Below are positions 53,984 through 63,468 of a stretch of DNA of 64,000 nt, in pieces. Each line of letters opens with the position of its first letter. Position 1 is the stretch's first letter. The position numbers were made by a program, and so were the translations under genes. Source of the DNA: Fuerstiella sp. (lineage in GTDB: Bacteria > Planctomycetota > Planctomycetia > Planctomycetales > Planctomycetaceae); assembly GCA_029245955.1 (NCBI GenBank), contig JAQWOH010000008.1, positions 62,001 to 126,000 on the forward strand. Direction: 5' to 3'. Under the pieces are notes generated by a model. The model saw only the letters and a program-made list of their open reading frames with translations, did no database searches and was not told the DNA's origin.

Positions 53984-55300
53984 GTGAAATACTGTGTGCT
54001 CACTCTGACTCTGAATTTCCTGGCGTTGTCATCACTTTCTGCCGCCGAATGGCCACAGTTTCGAGGCCCCGACGGACAGGGACACTCTGCTGCGACGGGA
54101 CTACCGCTCACGTGGAGTGAAACAGAAAACGTCAAATGGAAAACACAGATCCCGGGTGAGGGCCATTCTTCTCCAGTAATTTCAGGGGATCAGATCTGGC
54201 TGACCACAGCCATCACTGAACAACTCTCTGAGGAGGAAGAGAAAAAGCGTCTGTCACAGATCGAGAATCCCCAGGGGCTGAAGATCGCGGGTGCGTTGTC
54301 GCTTCAGGCTGTGCTGGTCAACCTGCGAACCGGTGAGCTGGAGAAACAGATAACTTTGTTTGAGGTTGCGGAGCCCGCACCAAAACACTCGTTGAACAGC
54401 TACGCATCACCTACTCCGGTGCTGGCGGGCAACATGGCCTACTTTCATTTCGGGACGTATGGCACAGCATGTTTGAATCGCACGACGGGCGAAACGGTCT
54501 GGACAAATGAAACTTTTCACATCGATCATCAGACCGGTCCGGGCAGTTCGCCGGTAGTCTGGAACGACCTGTTGATTGTGCATTTTGACGGAATGGATGC
54601 TCAGTTTCTGACTGCGTTTGATCGACATACCGGAAAGGTCCGCTGGCAGACCAGTCGATCGGGTGAAATGAATCCCAAGCCCGCACTCCAAAAAGCGTTC
54701 GGCACGCCTCTCGTGATGGAGTCGAACGGCCGCCCAATCGTGATTTCGCCAGCCGCGAACTGGGTGTACGGCTACGATGCGCGTGACGGCAGCGAAGTCT
54801 GGAAAGCAAGCTACGGCAAGCTCGGTTTTTCAACGGTACCACGACCCGTCGCGGAAAACGGAATCACGTATATTTCCACCAGCTTTATGCAGCCCAGAAT
54901 CCTGGCCGTGGACTACAGTGGCCAGGGCGATGTCACCGAATCACATAGAAAATGGACGTCCGACAAACAGGCTCCCAAGCAGCCATCCATGCTGATCGTA
55001 AAGGGTCACCTGTACACCGTCACCGACAATGGTATCGCCGCCTGCCTGAACGCGGCGGACGGTTCAGAAATCTGGAAGGCTCGGTTAACAGGCGACTTCA
55101 GTGCATCGCCGCTGTACGCGGCAGGTCGCATTTATTTCTTCGGACATAATGGCGGTGCAACGGTGCTGGCGGAGGGTCCGGAACTCAAAGAACTCGCAAA
55201 GAACCGTCTCGACGCCGGCTTCATGGCATCACCGGCCGTCGCGGACAATGCCCTGATTCTTCGCACAGAAGAGGCGTTGTATCGAATTCAGGCGGAATAG
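53984..55300 (+). CDS. Exported PQQ-type beta-propeller protein
   Basis: 438 residues from a GTG at 53984, chosen because AGGA lies just upstream and a signal peptide (VKYCVLTLTLNFLALSSLSA) begins there; the frame continues upstream but overlaps the VWA gene. After the signal the family start AEWPQFRGPDGQGHS is present, followed by propeller blades (WKTQIPGEGHSSPVISGDQI, GTACLNRTTGETVWTNETFH, NWVYGYDARDGSEVWKASYG, GGATVLAEGPELKELAKNRL). These proteins have a PQQ-like propeller fold without proven PQQ use. Its stop is 6 bases before the convergent zinc-ribbon gene. Confidence 0.88.
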   Translation: MKYCVLTLTLNFLALSSLSAAEWPQFRGPDGQGHSAATGLPLTWSETENVKWKTQIPGEGHSSPVISGDQIWLTTAITEQLSEEEEKKRLSQIENPQGLKIAGALSLQAVLVNLRTGELEKQITLFEVAEPAPKHSLNSYASPTPVLAGNMAYFHFGTYGTACLNRTTGETVWTNETFHIDHQTGPGSSPVVWNDLLIVHFDGMDAQFLTAFDRHTGKVRWQTSRSGEMNPKPALQKAFGTPLVMESNGRPIVISPAANWVYGYDARDGSEVWKASYGKLGFSTVPRPVAENGITYISTSFMQPRILAVDYSGQGDVTESHRKWTSDKQAPKQPSMLIVKGHLYTVTDNGIAACLNAADGSEIWKARLTGDFSASPLYAAGRIYFFGHNGGATVLAEGPELKELAKNRLDAGFMASPAVADNALILRTEEALYRIQAE

Positions 55301-55306
55301 CCGCAT

Positions 55307-55807
55307 CTACAGGTATTCGATACCGCACGGCACGCACTCACGGGAGCGATCGTCGAACTCCTCACCACAAACAAGACAGTTTTCTGGCGCAAATCGCGGA
55401 ATCTCGCCCATCTTTTCCTGCTGCGTCAGACTCGGTTTGTGGACCACAACTGAGATTGCGAAAATCGAAGCCACGCAAATTCCACCGATGCGCATTGTCC
55501 AGACGACAGCAACATCATCGGGCTGTTCCATCGGAATCAGCCAGGAAAGGACTGCAAATGCGGAGAATACGATGACGCCCAGAATCTTAAATCCATTCGA
55601 CGTCTGAACACGTGCATGGGGATCGTCCTTACATTTCGTGCAGTGCCAGTGTCTTCGAAACCCAAGTGGCAGAACGGGAAGGAAGTAAACGTGAAAGATG
55701 TCCAAAGTGCGTTGTTGTTCTGACACGGTGTAACAATCGCACGACAGGCAGTAGTCGCCCCGATAAGCGACCGTTCGTCTGCAGCATCGATACCGGCCTG
55801 TGAACAT
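55307..55807 (-). CDS. Zinc-ribbon membrane protein
   Basis: 166 residues from ATG 55807 (55849 is also possible). The first ~70 residues carry zinc-binding Cys pairs (RYRCCRR, YCLSCDCY, HCTKCKDD), then two membrane helices (~80-100 ILGVIVFSAFAVLSWLI; ~110-128 IGGICVASIFAISVVV) and a second zinc-knuckle at the C-terminus (CLVCGEEF, CVPCG). Both ends thus face the same side of the membrane, presumably the cytoplasm. No family with known function is recognised. Confidence 0.72.
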   Translation of the reverse strand: MFTGRYRCCRRTVAYRGDYCLSCDCYTVSEQQRTLDIFHVYFLPVLPLGFRRHWHCTKCKDDPHARVQTSNGFKILGVIVFSAFAVLSWLIPMEQPDDVAVVWTMRIGGICVASIFAISVVVHKPSLTQQEKMGEIPRFAPENCLVCGEEFDDRSRECVPCGIEYL

Positions 55808-55991
55808 GATGACTTTCAGTGATTTCCGATCCGCCGTATCGTAGACCAATGCCTTTTTGTACAGCGGACGGATTTGCTCGCCCCACTACCGCATTCGCAC
55901 TTGATTTTCTGCCTCAAACTTCCAAAGACCGGTTCCCGAGGTCGGATTCCGACGCCTGACGACTAAGAGTAAAACCGTTCTCCGAAGCGCC

Positions 55992-56825
55992 TTACTCTAC
56001 ATGCAGCCGAATGAACTGCACGACCCGGTCCTGTTCCGGATGAGTGAAGTGGTGGCCGTGGCTTTTTTCTGTGCCCAGCGGAACTGAGATAACCGGCATG
56101 TGATGTCCCAGATCTTTGAGACTGGCCTGCAGCAAATACGTGTTCTCGGCAGGCGGAACGACCTCGTCGTTTTCCGACACGATGTGCAGCACGGGAATCT
56201 CGTTCTCCGCGATGATCGCCACGTGGTCCAATGGATTGCTGGAGAACTTCAGAGCTTGCTCTTCCGTCATCGCATACGCCGCAAGACACTGCTTCCATGC
56301 TCCAGCGGATCCAATCCCATTGCCTTTACCCGCGGGCCAGCTCTTGAAGTCCAGCACGGGTGTGTCGCAGTAAATGCAGGCCACGGATTCCGGATGTCGA
56401 GCCGTCCAGTTGTAAACAAACAATCCACCGCGACTGACTCCTTCCAGAGCCGGACGTGCGGCGAAATCCCGCTCTTTCGTCAGAAAGGAATAGAGATGGT
56501 CTCCGATCCGCATGGCCCGGGAGTTGCCGAACATTCCCCCGACATCAACGTATGCGACGTGGAAACCGTGGTTCAGCAGTGCCACATCCATTTCGAAGTG
56601 GTAATCCGGAAAACGAGCTCGCCAGACCCACGGCTTGCCGACTGCCGTTTCCTTCGGCACGACGACATAGGCAGATCGTTCCGCGACCGTGAAATGTAAA
56701 CGCTCAAAACCGTGCCATTCCGACTTTTTCTCAAACCAGTCGTCCGCAGTTGCAGCACCGGCAAAAATCGGCAATGCAAGCAGCACAAGCAGTGAACTGC
56801 GAAGCGATGAAAATGATGTCGTCAT
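55992..56825 (-). CDS. Exported alpha/beta hydrolase
   Basis: 277 residues from the ATG at 56825, preceded by AGGAAG; a longer frame overlaps the cytochrome gene. Signal peptide ~10-29 (SSLLVLLALPIFAGAATADD). The hydrolase core has the nucleophile elbow GVSRGG (Ser), an acidic residue in HIVSENDEVVPPAENT, and the His in KSHGHHFTHPEQ, giving a probable Ser-Asp-His triad. Substrate unknown. It starts 49 bases after the stop of the cytochrome b fusion, so it may be expressed with the bc complex, though no functional link is evident. Confidence 0.82.
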   Translation of the reverse strand: MTTSFSSLRSSLLVLLALPIFAGAATADDWFEKKSEWHGFERLHFTVAERSAYVVVPKETAVGKPWVWRARFPDYHFEMDVALLNHGFHVAYVDVGGMFGNSRAMRIGDHLYSFLTKERDFAARPALEGVSRGGLFVYNWTARHPESVACIYCDTPVLDFKSWPAGKGNGIGSAGAWKQCLAAYAMTEEQALKFSSNPLDHVAIIAENEIPVLHIVSENDEVVPPAENTYLLQASLKDLGHHMPVISVPLGTEKSHGHHFTHPEQDRVVQFIRLHVE

Positions 56826-56874
56826 ATCACAGTCTTCCTGGCAATCGTCCATAGTGCGAGTATCAGGACCGTTG

Positions 56875-58887
56875 CTACTCCTCGGCAGCACTCGCCCCTA
56901 TGCTGCCCGTTCCAGCTGATGTCCCCTGAGATTCCGAAAGTTCAGCGAGACGATTCTCATAGTCATGAACTTCTGACGGCAGATAATCATGAGTCATCCA
57001 GCGGACCAGCAGATCAAGTTCATCGTCACGCAGCTGTTGAGGCGAATAGGCCGGCATCTGGTTTTTCTCACCATAGTGCCGGGCTTTGCCAGGGTTCCGT
57101 ATAAAGTCTTTCAGCCACACTGCAGAACCGTACTTCGCCAGAGTCGGATAGCCATCCGCATCATCATCGGCGACAGCGACGAAGTCTTCACCAAGCGACG
57201 TATGACAATCGACACAGGACGTACCCTCCAGATCACCGGCCCACGCACCTTCGATGGCAACCACTCGCCCTATGTCAGTCAAAGTCGAATTGGCGGCCAG
57301 TGGGTTGTTGAAGGCTTCACGTTCATCCTCATCCAGTGGCTTGTAACCGAGGTCTGCTTCAGCGTAGAGGAACTCGACCAGTGCGGTCAGATTCTCGGCA
57401 TTGTCGGTAGAGTGAAGTGAATCAACATCGGCCCACGTGGCCATTTCAGAATCATCGGGATTCAGATAGATGACCTCTTCACCGGCCGATTCTGCTTTCT
57501 GTGCATCTTGGAACCATACCGCATTCTTCTGCCAGCTGAAGTGTCCCGCATAGTCGACCACGACGGAACGCATCCAGTCCCGACTGCTGAAGTTGCCGAG
57601 ATCCGCGGCCGTGGGAAGTGCAATTCCGGTCTTGTCCACAACCATCGTGCCGCGTCCATCATGTCCGTTGTAACGATGACAGGCAGAGCAGTGTTTGGCG
57701 AACAATCGGGGCCCCTGGGTAAACGGGTCTCGCCGCAGCAGTTCCACAGCACCGTCGACCGGAATCCGATCCGGCCCGGCGGCCAGTTCACGTGCGCGAG
57801 CCCCGTCCCGATGTGCTTCGGCCAATGCTGCCTGGTGTGATTCGTCTTCACGATCTTCAATGATGGCCATGGTCGTCAGCACAACGATGCCAGCCCCCAG
57901 AAGCCAGATGAACGCCTTGTTCAGCGTGTGACCGAATTCGCCCAGAAACTTATGGATCAGGGGCATCATTGTGATCACGCCCATGATAATGCCCGGCACG
58001 ATGATGGCACCGAACGTCACTCCCATTTTGTTGATCACTTCAAAGTGCAGAAAGCGAAACAGAAACAGGAAGTACCATTCCGGCCGAGCCGCATCGAATT
58101 TCACCGACGGATCTGCCGGCGCACTCAGCTCTGCGCCTTTGAAGATCGCCAGCAGCATCACCACGGCCAGAACGATCAGACAGACAACCGCGTCTTTAAG
58201 CACCTGATCAGGCCAGAACGTCGTTTCCGGAGCATGGTTTTCGTCGCGAACAGTCAGGCCATGACGACGGAAGACATAAATATGCAGTGCCAGAAACGCG
58301 ACCAGCAAGGTCGGCAGAATGCCAGCATGCATGGCAAAGAATCGAGTCAGCGTCAAATGACCGTATTCTGTGCCTCCCTGTGCCAGCGTCTGAACCTGAT
58401 CACCGACAACGGGCGTAGCACTCATGATGTTGGTGGTCACCTGAGTGGCGTAGTAACCCTTCTGGTCCCATGGCAGCAGATAGCCCGTTAACGACAGCCC
58501 CAGCACAATCTGCAACAGCACAATGCCCAGCCAGAAGTTCAGTTCTCGCGGCGCCTTGTAGGCTCCATCGATCACCACCTGCACCAGATGAATGGCCATC
58601 AGCACCACCATGGCCTGAGCGGCGAAGTGATGAACTCCACGCACAAGATAGCCCAGCGTCAGTTCGTGCTGAATATGATAAACACTTTCCCATGCTGTCC
58701 GGGTGCTGGGACTGTACGCCGACCACAGCATGAACCCGGTTATCACCTGCAGCATGAACGTAAAGACCAGAGTGCTGCCCCAGACATAGCGCCAGCGAGC
58801 TCCGCCAGGGACACGTTCATAGAGAGCTTCATGCATCAGCTCCTTGAACCCAGTGCGGTGATCAAACCAGTCGATAAGAGCCTTCAT
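56875..58887 (-). CDS. Cytochrome b fused to two cytochrome c domains (bc-type complex)
   Basis: 670 residues. Residues ~30-340 form a cytochrome b of the b6/bc1 type with haem-binding His (86 or 87, 100, 187, 202) and the quinol-site PEWY (269-272). A charged linker (~345-385) leads to two cytochrome c domains with CSACH (400-404) and CVDCH (558-562). One polypeptide thus carries two b haems and probably two c haems. It should pass electrons from quinol to a c-type acceptor, with the Rieske protein encoded 93 bases upstream. The ATG is preceded by AGGAAAG. A separate cytochrome c1 is absent, which the fused domains would replace. Confidence 0.93.
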   Translation of the reverse strand: MKALIDWFDHRTGFKELMHEALYERVPGGARWRYVWGSTLVFTFMLQVITGFMLWSAYSPSTRTAWESVYHIQHELTLGYLVRGVHHFAAQAMVVLMAIHLVQVVIDGAYKAPRELNFWLGIVLLQIVLGLSLTGYLLPWDQKGYYATQVTTNIMSATPVVGDQVQTLAQGGTEYGHLTLTRFFAMHAGILPTLLVAFLALHIYVFRRHGLTVRDENHAPETTFWPDQVLKDAVVCLIVLAVVMLLAIFKGAELSAPADPSVKFDAARPEWYFLFLFRFLHFEVINKMGVTFGAIIVPGIIMGVITMMPLIHKFLGEFGHTLNKAFIWLLGAGIVVLTTMAIIEDREDESHQAALAEAHRDGARARELAAGPDRIPVDGAVELLRRDPFTQGPRLFAKHCSACHRYNGHDGRGTMVVDKTGIALPTAADLGNFSSRDWMRSVVVDYAGHFSWQKNAVWFQDAQKAESAGEEVIYLNPDDSEMATWADVDSLHSTDNAENLTALVEFLYAEADLGYKPLDEDEREAFNNPLAANSTLTDIGRVVAIEGAWAGDLEGTSCVDCHTSLGEDFVAVADDDADGYPTLAKYGSAVWLKDFIRNPGKARHYGEKNQMPAYSPQQLRDDELDLLVRWMTHDYLPSEVHDYENRLAELSESQGTSAGTGSIGASAAEE

Positions 58888-58980
58888 AATTATACTTTCC
58901 TGTGGCCGGACGTTTGCCGCACCCCTGTGAATGAATGCTGTTCCTGGCGTCAGCCGGAATGGCCTGAGACATCCACGTCG

Positions 58981-59595
58981 TTAGATCGGTTTCTTTTCCG
59001 GCGTGCCTCGACGGAAGTTCTGATACTTCACCCACAGTTCTGTTCCGTTCGGATCCGGCCGACCGTCAGTCGCAACAACAATTTCCAGGCTGTCCATGTC
59101 TCGGGGAGGAGTATCGTTTGTTGTGCCGCCATCGAGATCAAAGGAACTGGCATGGCACGGGCAGTGAAAGTCGTTCTCGCCGCGACGAAAGTTGATGGAA
59201 CAACCCAGATGCGGGCAGATCGAGTTAAATGCAATGATCTCGCCACCCTGCTGTCTGCGCAGCCAGATACTGCCAATGGGCACGTCTTTAAACCGGTTCC
59301 ATGCGTCGTCCAGATCTGCGATCACGGTTGATGCGACCGGTGGCCCCTCTTCGACAAGATTGTCCGGTGTGATGTCGAGCTTAACAAAGCCATCCATCGT
59401 CTGATCGCCACCGTCATTCCCGCCTCCCTTGCTGCGGCGCAAAATGGGATCCAGAAAAAACAGTCCACCGATGGCTGCCGGAACTGCGCCCAGTAAGAAA
59501 CTAAGCGCCGCGGCCAGCAACTCTCGACGACCAGGTGGATCAACAGCTGGCGGGTCGGCGGACGTCGACAACTCCGGCGGTTCTGCGTCGCTCAT
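58981..59595 (-). CDS. Rieske iron-sulfur protein of the bc-type complex
   Basis: 204 residues. N-terminal twin-Arg-like start and membrane anchor (RRELLAAALSFLLGAVPAAI), then the Rieske domain with CPHLGC and HCPCHASSFD, which hold the 2Fe-2S ligands (two Cys and two His). It transfers electrons from quinol at the membrane surface to cytochrome c domains. The start at 59595 is preceded by AGGGA; a longer frame to 59727 lacks support. It is the first of the probable Rieske / cytochrome b-c operon. Confidence 0.93.
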   Translation of the reverse strand: MSDAEPPELSTSADPPAVDPPGRRELLAAALSFLLGAVPAAIGGLFFLDPILRRSKGGGNDGGDQTMDGFVKLDITPDNLVEEGPPVASTVIADLDDAWNRFKDVPIGSIWLRRQQGGEIIAFNSICPHLGCSINFRRGENDFHCPCHASSFDLDGGTTNDTPPRDMDSLEIVVATDGRPDPNGTELWVKYQNFRRGTPEKKPI

Positions 59596-59928
59596 GGGGT
59601 TGTTCCCTGAAATCGGTAAAGGTGGGAAATGGTGAACGTTTTGAGAAAAAAAACTCAGTTCAGGCGGGATCTTAATTGGAACCGCTGGAACCGCAATTCT
59701 CAAGGAAGTAATTCTGGATTGTGACATTGAAGCGCGTGACGGCCTGTCCGCCAGGTCCGCATTTCAACGGAATGCGGCATTTGACGGCTGAGGGGCCCAC
59801 TGAACACGATCGGCTTGGGGGCGAGAACAGCCAAACGCGGGTTGGTTAGTCTGACACCCCGCGTAGCCCACAGCCGTCAGCCCGACGAATTCAGCTGTCG
59901 CTTAGAGCCCCCCGGCATTTACTTCGCT
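59596..59928. other. Intergenic, no gene seen
   Basis: About 330 bases before the Rieske gene. It contains an 8-base A run near 59645 (T run on the minus strand). No clear promoter or coding frame was recognised. Confidence 0.45.
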
Positions 59929-60882
59929 TCAGCGACCAGAGGCTGAAGCAATACGCAGCAGAGTTTTGGCCAGTGCGCCCGGCGATTCCGTGCCCGCGAT
60001 CAGCACACTCTGACACTCTTCCAGATTGCGAAACCATGTATGCTGTCGCTTTGCGAACTGCCGAGTCCCCGTCTTGATCTGAGTGACAGCAGCGTCCAGC
60101 CGAACGCCTTCCTCGAGGTGTTCAATCAATTCGCGATAGCCAAGTGCCTGCCGGGCCGTACGTCCTGGAGGCGGATCTATGGCCAACAATCGCCGTGTTT
60201 CGGCCAGCAGCCCCTGATCCATCATGATGTCGACTCGCCGGTTAACACGCTCATGCAGCCATGCACGCGGTGGATGGAGCCAAAACACTGCGGCAGGCTG
60301 TTCGTCTTTCGGGAGCGGCTCATGGTCCTGCTGACTCGATAATGGCTGGCCGGTCACGTTGTAGACCTCGATTGCCCGGATAACCCGACGTACGTCATTC
60401 GGATGCAGTCGGGCCGCAGTGGGAGCGTCAATCGCTCGCAGTTCTTCCAGTAGCCAGTCATTGCCATTCTCGCGAGCCTGATGCTCAAGTCTTCGTCGCA
60501 GGTCCCAATCGGCATCCGGACCTTCGAAAACTCCCCGCAGCATCGACCGCAGGTACAGCCCCGTACCGCCGACAAACAGCGGAATCCGCCCACGTCCTGC
60601 GATATCACCGGCAATCCGTGTCGCCTGGCATACATAATCAGAAACGCTGAATTCTTCATGTGGATCCACAACGTCAATCAGATGGTGTGGCACCCGGGAC
60701 CGTTCTTCCACTGTCGGCTTGGCCGTACCAATGTCCATTCCCCGGTAGACGGCCATAGAATCCATCGACACGATTTCCGCGTCCAGCACTACAGCCAGCG
60801 CCAGCGCCGTGGCCGTTTTTCCACCTGCCGTCGGGCCGGCAAGGAACCAGCATTGCCTGAGTAATTCAGAGTTATTTTCCAT
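59929..60882 (-). CDS. miaA: tRNA dimethylallyltransferase
   Basis: 317 residues. Transfers dimethylallyl to A37 of tRNAs that read UNN codons. The P-loop GPTAGGKT near the N-terminus, SMDSMAVYRGMDIGTAKP, RVPHHLIDVVDP, FVGGTGLYLRSML and RQFAKRQHTWFRN are the standard MiaA segments. The start at 60882 (ATG GAA AAC) is chosen because the P-loop lies at residues ~14-21; the frame opens 16 codons earlier. The ROK-regulator gene just upstream on the same strand ends 93 bases before it. Confidence 0.96.
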   Translation of the reverse strand: MENNSELLRQCWFLAGPTAGGKTATALALAVVLDAEIVSMDSMAVYRGMDIGTAKPTVEERSRVPHHLIDVVDPHEEFSVSDYVCQATRIAGDIAGRGRIPLFVGGTGLYLRSMLRGVFEGPDADWDLRRRLEHQARENGNDWLLEELRAIDAPTAARLHPNDVRRVIRAIEVYNVTGQPLSSQQDHEPLPKDEQPAAVFWLHPPRAWLHERVNRRVDIMMDQGLLAETRRLLAIDPPPGRTARQALGYRELIEHLEEGVRLDAAVTQIKTGTRQFAKRQHTWFRNLEECQSVLIAGTESPGALAKTLLRIASASGR

Positions 60883-60975
60883 AAATCTGAAGTGTTCTGT
60901 ACACATCATTAAAAAGAACTGCCATGTCACCGGCAGGCGTAAGCGGTTCTTTAGTCCGCGACAGCGAAATGTCGC

Positions 60976-62142
60976 CTATTCAGACATGCGTGGACCGGCG
61001 GAGCGTGTCAGGTGATGCACAATAGCGGCAATTGATCCCTGCTGCTTGTTGGTGATCGCCATTTGAACAGAGCACCGTTCAAACGCCGGGTCGAGAGTGC
61101 GGCGGCGAGCCATCCGCACGACCTGCTCCGGAATGGCAGCGTTGATTGAAAGAAATCGGCCGTACAGAAAGAGAGTGGCCGGATTAAACAGATTGATGGC
61201 TGCGGCCACTGCGATCGACAGGTATTCACACACGCGATTGAGTTCATCCGGAGCCTGAATCTGACCGTTTCTCAGCTGTGGAATTATGTCTTCAATCAGG
61301 AACTTCTGATTCAGGCGTTCAGAGAGCATGGCGGTCAGAGCAGAATCAGTGGCCAGAGTTTCAAGGCACCCATGGTTGCCGCAGCCGCATAGTTTCCCGG
61401 TTGGGTCCACAGTAATGTGCCCCAGTTCACCAGCCAGTCCGTTATGCCCGCGCAGTAATTCGCCACCGCTGAAGACTCCCAGACCAAGCCCGGTTGACAT
61501 GTCCATCATCGTAAAATCTTCCAGACCGCGAGCATTTCCGTACAATCGTTCTGCCATGCACAATGCCTTTGTTTCCTGAAAACAGACTGCATCGAGTCCG
61601 GTCCGATTCGTCAGGTCTACGGCCGGCGTCTGATGATTGATAATCTGCAAATTGGGCGAGAACAGACAACGTTCATGTTCTTCATCAACCAGACCGGGCG
61701 TGCTGAGACCCACACCCAGCGTCTGACTGCCTGTATCTTCATCAAACCGCTTCACGGATGCCGTCAACTGATCCAGTAGAGCATCGTAAGTGCCGGGCGT
61801 GGCAAAGGTAGATATCCTTTCCCCATCAATCTGGCCGTCCAGCGACGCAGTCAGTACCACGCACGTATGCTGGTCCAGGACCACACCAATGACCTGTGCC
61901 TGATCGCGAGCAAGCTGGATCTTCTTTCCAGGTCGTCCGACGGTGTTGTCAGGTGCAGCCCCTTCTTCCAGCAGCCCCGAATCGATCAGATCGACGACCA
62001 CCTTTGATACTGTTGGTGCACTGATGCCTGTATCGCGTGTCAGGTCCGCTCTCGACAGCGGACCGTGCGTCTGCAGGGACTCCAAAACCTTACGGACGGT
62101 CATCTTCCGCAGAAGGCCAGGCTGAATTTGCGATGATGCCAT
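60976..62142 (-). CDS. ROK family transcriptional regulator
   Basis: 388 residues. N-terminal winged HTH (~15-70, GPLSRADLTRDTGISAPTVS) followed by the ROK sugar-kinase-like domain: LGVGLSTPGLVDEE, MDMSTGLGLGVFSGGELLRG, and AGELGHITVDPTGKLCGCGN with the zinc-binding CGCGNHGCLE segment. It resembles NagC/XylR repressors that respond to sugars; the kinase activity is uncertain. The start at 62142 (ATG GCA TCA) is taken as it directly precedes the HTH; the frame is open to 62199. Divergent from the pspA gene at 62585, so the 440-base gap may carry an operator. Confidence 0.9.
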   Translation of the reverse strand: MASSQIQPGLLRKMTVRKVLESLQTHGPLSRADLTRDTGISAPTVSKVVVDLIDSGLLEEGAAPDNTVGRPGKKIQLARDQAQVIGVVLDQHTCVVLTASLDGQIDGERISTFATPGTYDALLDQLTASVKRFDEDTGSQTLGVGLSTPGLVDEEHERCLFSPNLQIINHQTPAVDLTNRTGLDAVCFQETKALCMAERLYGNARGLEDFTMMDMSTGLGLGVFSGGELLRGHNGLAGELGHITVDPTGKLCGCGNHGCLETLATDSALTAMLSERLNQKFLIEDIIPQLRNGQIQAPDELNRVCEYLSIAVAAAINLFNPATLFLYGRFLSINAAIPEQVVRMARRRTLDPAFERCSVQMAITNKQQGSIAAIVHHLTRSAGPRMSE

Positions 62143-62584
62143 TGAGAATCGATTACAGACTGAGGCAGTCTGCGCAGTTTGTGACCGGAACATGTCCACA
62201 CCAACGAGCGGACAACAGCATCCGAATTTGACGACACCACGTCAACCATCACCATTCATTAAGCACGCTTCCCAGTGGATGTTGCACGATTCACCACACC
62301 AAAAAGCCCCACCAGCAGTCACAGTCAACACATATTCAAAGGATACGAACACTCGGCTTTGCCCCGGTTGGAAGTCAGATACGCGGTATGTACGATATGA
62401 GTATCCGGTTCGGTGAAGTTTTCTTGACCCACGCAGAGACGGTATCCGTTGCACCGCGTCATAGATGTCGAAATTTCTCCGGAGACACCACGGCGTGGGT
62501 GGTTCGAGACGGGACAAAATTGGCAAGAAATGCGAGTGTCTCTGTTATGAGACGTTTCAAACAACCAAATGAGGAAGCTGTGTG
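62143..62584. other. Divergent intergenic region (ROK regulator / pspA)
   Basis: About 440 bases. Short possible inverted elements (GGATAC near 62340 and GTATCC near 62403) may be operator-like. No promoter is convincing; a TGGCA-like element near 62520 has the wrong spacing for sigma54. Confidence 0.4.
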
Positions 62585-63334
62585 ATGATCATTGGCAAAC
62601 TATGGCATGCGTTTAAAGCTCAACTGAACAAACTGGCGAACTTTTTCTGGACAGCCGACCCGATCGCACAGATGCAATATGAATACGACCAGGCTGTTGA
62701 GCAACTGAAGTCCGGGCGCGAAGGCCTGGCTCAGTACCGCGCACTGGTTGAACGCGTCGGACGGCAGGTCGACGGCGACAAGAAACATGTAGCTCAACTG
62801 GAAGCCAAGGTGAAATCATACCTACAAGCTGGTGATCGCGAGACCGCATCGAAATTCGCTCTGGAACTTCAGAAGGCGAAGAACGAAATGGCCGAAAATG
62901 CAGGTCAGCTGGAAATGCACGAAAAAGCATATGACAACAATGTCTCAAAAATTAAGCGGGCAACAAAAACGGTCGGTGACATCAAAGAGAAGATCAAGAA
63001 GTACGACGCCGAAATCAAGATGAGCCGTGCCGAAGCAGAACTTTCAGAACTCGCCGGCACCTTTGAATTTGATGTCACAACGGATCTGGGGCAGATCGAA
63101 TCCGTTCTGCAGGACAAGATCGACACCAACCGCGCAAAAGCCAGAGTTGCCTCTGACCTCTCTGAACAGGGCATGGAAGAAATTGAACGTGAAGCGGCTG
63201 CCGAATCCGCAATGGCCGAAGATGCTCTGCGTCAGTTCGAGATGGAGCTGGGAATGATCACGCCGCAGACCGCGAATGTCGGCGAGGAAACCAAGGATCT
63301 GGGACCGGCGCAAAGACAGACAGAGACGAATTGA
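62585..63334 (+). CDS. PspA/IM30 family protein
   Basis: 249 residues from ATG 62585 (GTG one codon earlier; both follow GAGGAAG). Long charged helices throughout, with the family start KLWHAFKAQLNKLANFFWTA and DPIAQMQYEYDQAVEQLKSG, then coiled-coil heptads (KHVAQLEAKVKSYLQAGDRE, ELQKAKNEMAENAGQLEMHE). PspA/IM30 proteins bind the inner face of the membrane and assemble into ESCRT-III-like scaffolds under stress. The gene is followed by a gene for a probable AAA-type ATPase starting 134 bases later on the same strand. Confidence 0.9.
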   Translation: MIIGKLWHAFKAQLNKLANFFWTADPIAQMQYEYDQAVEQLKSGREGLAQYRALVERVGRQVDGDKKHVAQLEAKVKSYLQAGDRETASKFALELQKAKNEMAENAGQLEMHEKAYDNNVSKIKRATKTVGDIKEKIKKYDAEIKMSRAEAELSELAGTFEFDVTTDLGQIESVLQDKIDTNRAKARVASDLSEQGMEEIEREAAAESAMAEDALRQFEMELGMITPQTANVGEETKDLGPAQRQTETN

Positions 63335-63468
63335 GTCTGTGACAATCACAGATACATTGACCTCGTTCCCAAACTCCGTTTTGAGAACGCACGTGCCCGG
63401 AACTTTTCTTCGTCGTCGAACAGTCACACTTCTCGCTGACATCCTCCAGCCTAACGCCAACATCACCT

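Noticed and set aside
62515-62540. Sigma54-like promoter before pspA
   Set aside because: GG and GC are 8 bases apart and not 10, so the -24/-12 arrangement does not hold.
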